Positions 63,849-64,000 of a DNA stretch of 64,000 nucleotides are shown piece after piece. Each line of letters begins with the position of its first letter. Position 1 is the stretch's first letter. The DNA is from Umezawaea endophytica (GTDB taxonomy: Bacteria; Actinomycetota; Actinomycetes; Mycobacteriales; Pseudonocardiaceae), in assembly GCF_025061645.1 (NCBI RefSeq), contig NZ_JANYMP010000007.1:317241-381240 (forward strand). Direction: 5' to 3'. The translations under genes were made by a program, and so were the position numbers. Below the pieces are notes generated by a model. The model ran no database searches, had not been told where the DNA came from, and saw only the letters and a program-made list of their open reading frames with translations.

Positions 63849-64000
63849 GGTTCCTGCCTCGGTTGGGGACGACTCGTGGGCTCATGCGTGGCGGAGGGTG
63901 ACGTCGCATCACCGGGCGCACCCGCGATCCGTGGTGCACGTGCTGACAGTCCGGATCAGGCGAGCCCCGCGTTCAGGGCAGAGGATGGCTTTTAGAGGCC
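63849..64000. other. upstream region of the PKS, to window edge
   Basis: No gene is recognisable in these 152 bases. They precede the PKS start and may hold its promoter, unless another PKS gene ends just outside the window. Confidence 0.4.

Noticed and set aside
1..64000. CRISPR arrays, rRNA operons, replication origin
   Set aside because: No regularly spaced repeats, rRNA-like conserved blocks, DnaA-box clusters or partition genes were seen.

Overview
This window is high-GC actinomycete DNA, most like a Pseudonocardiaceae-type genome (Saccharothrix, Actinosynnema or Lentzea style). The evidence is very high third-position GC, many GTG starts, ATGA/GTGA translational coupling, and a mix of NRPS, type I PKS, P450, TetR/AraC and nSTAND-WD40 genes. 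No rRNA, complete tRNA or CRISPR array was seen. Genus placement is inference.

Region 1 (1-10.7 kb) is a set of small metabolic and regulatory units. It holds the 3' part of an alpha/beta hydrolase, a decayed response regulator, a frameshifted DUF4436 membrane protein, and a metallo-beta-lactamase-fold hydrolase followed by an AraC regulator. Next come a TetR regulator with a divergent Rieske oxygenase and ferredoxin-type reductase, then a second TetR regulator whose probable operator is repeated in front of a DJ-1/Hsp31-type gene. A speG-like acetyltransferase and a secreted GH43-like protein close the region.

Region 2 (10.7-29.8 kb) is a biosynthetic cluster of unknown product. A minus-strand operon encodes a P450, a DegT-family aminotransferase and an MGT-type glycosyltransferase. 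A 1194-residue HTH-nSTAND-WD40 protein sits in the middle. A plus-strand operon of five overlapping genes encodes a C-A-PCP-C-A-PCP-TE NRPS, an FAD monooxygenase, a PapA-like acyltransferase, an SDR without the usual active-site lysine, and a second P450. The first adenylation domain has the EntF-type serine code. A similar block of about 48 bp, carrying a 12-mer repeated at 24 bp, lies before both halves of the cluster and probably marks a shared regulatory site.

Region 3 (29.8-42.7 kb) is degraded accessory DNA. It contains a frameshifted LD-carboxypeptidase and remnants of a conjugative relaxase, IS481- and IS982-like transposases, an amidohydrolase, an epoxide hydrolase, an HTH protein, an SRAP peptidase, an FxLD-type methyltransferase, a thymidylate kinase and a SpoIIE phosphatase. 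Between these lie an intact PLP-dependent decarboxylase and an intact AlbA_2/Schlafen-type protein.

Region 4 (42.7-51.1 kb) is a minus-strand operon of five genes, every junction an ATGA overlap: two cyclopropane-fatty-acyl-phospholipid-synthase-type methyltransferases, a COG2907-type flavoprotein, a DUF1365 protein, and an unusual flavoprotein-PlsC acyltransferase fusion. A P450 is divergent from it. Together they suggest modification and incorporation of unusual fatty acyl chains into phospholipid.

Region 5 (51.1-55.3 kb) is another patch of fragments (HAD phosphatase, integrase, ISL3 transposase, group II intron reverse transcriptase) around a secreted protein and an intact PAP2 phosphatase. 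Region 6 (55.4-64 kb) is a minus-strand PKS operon: one fully reducing methylmalonyl-type module (KS-AT-DH-ER-KR-ACP), a free-standing thioester-reductase-like SDR, and a discrete acyltransferase. It may continue beyond the right edge.
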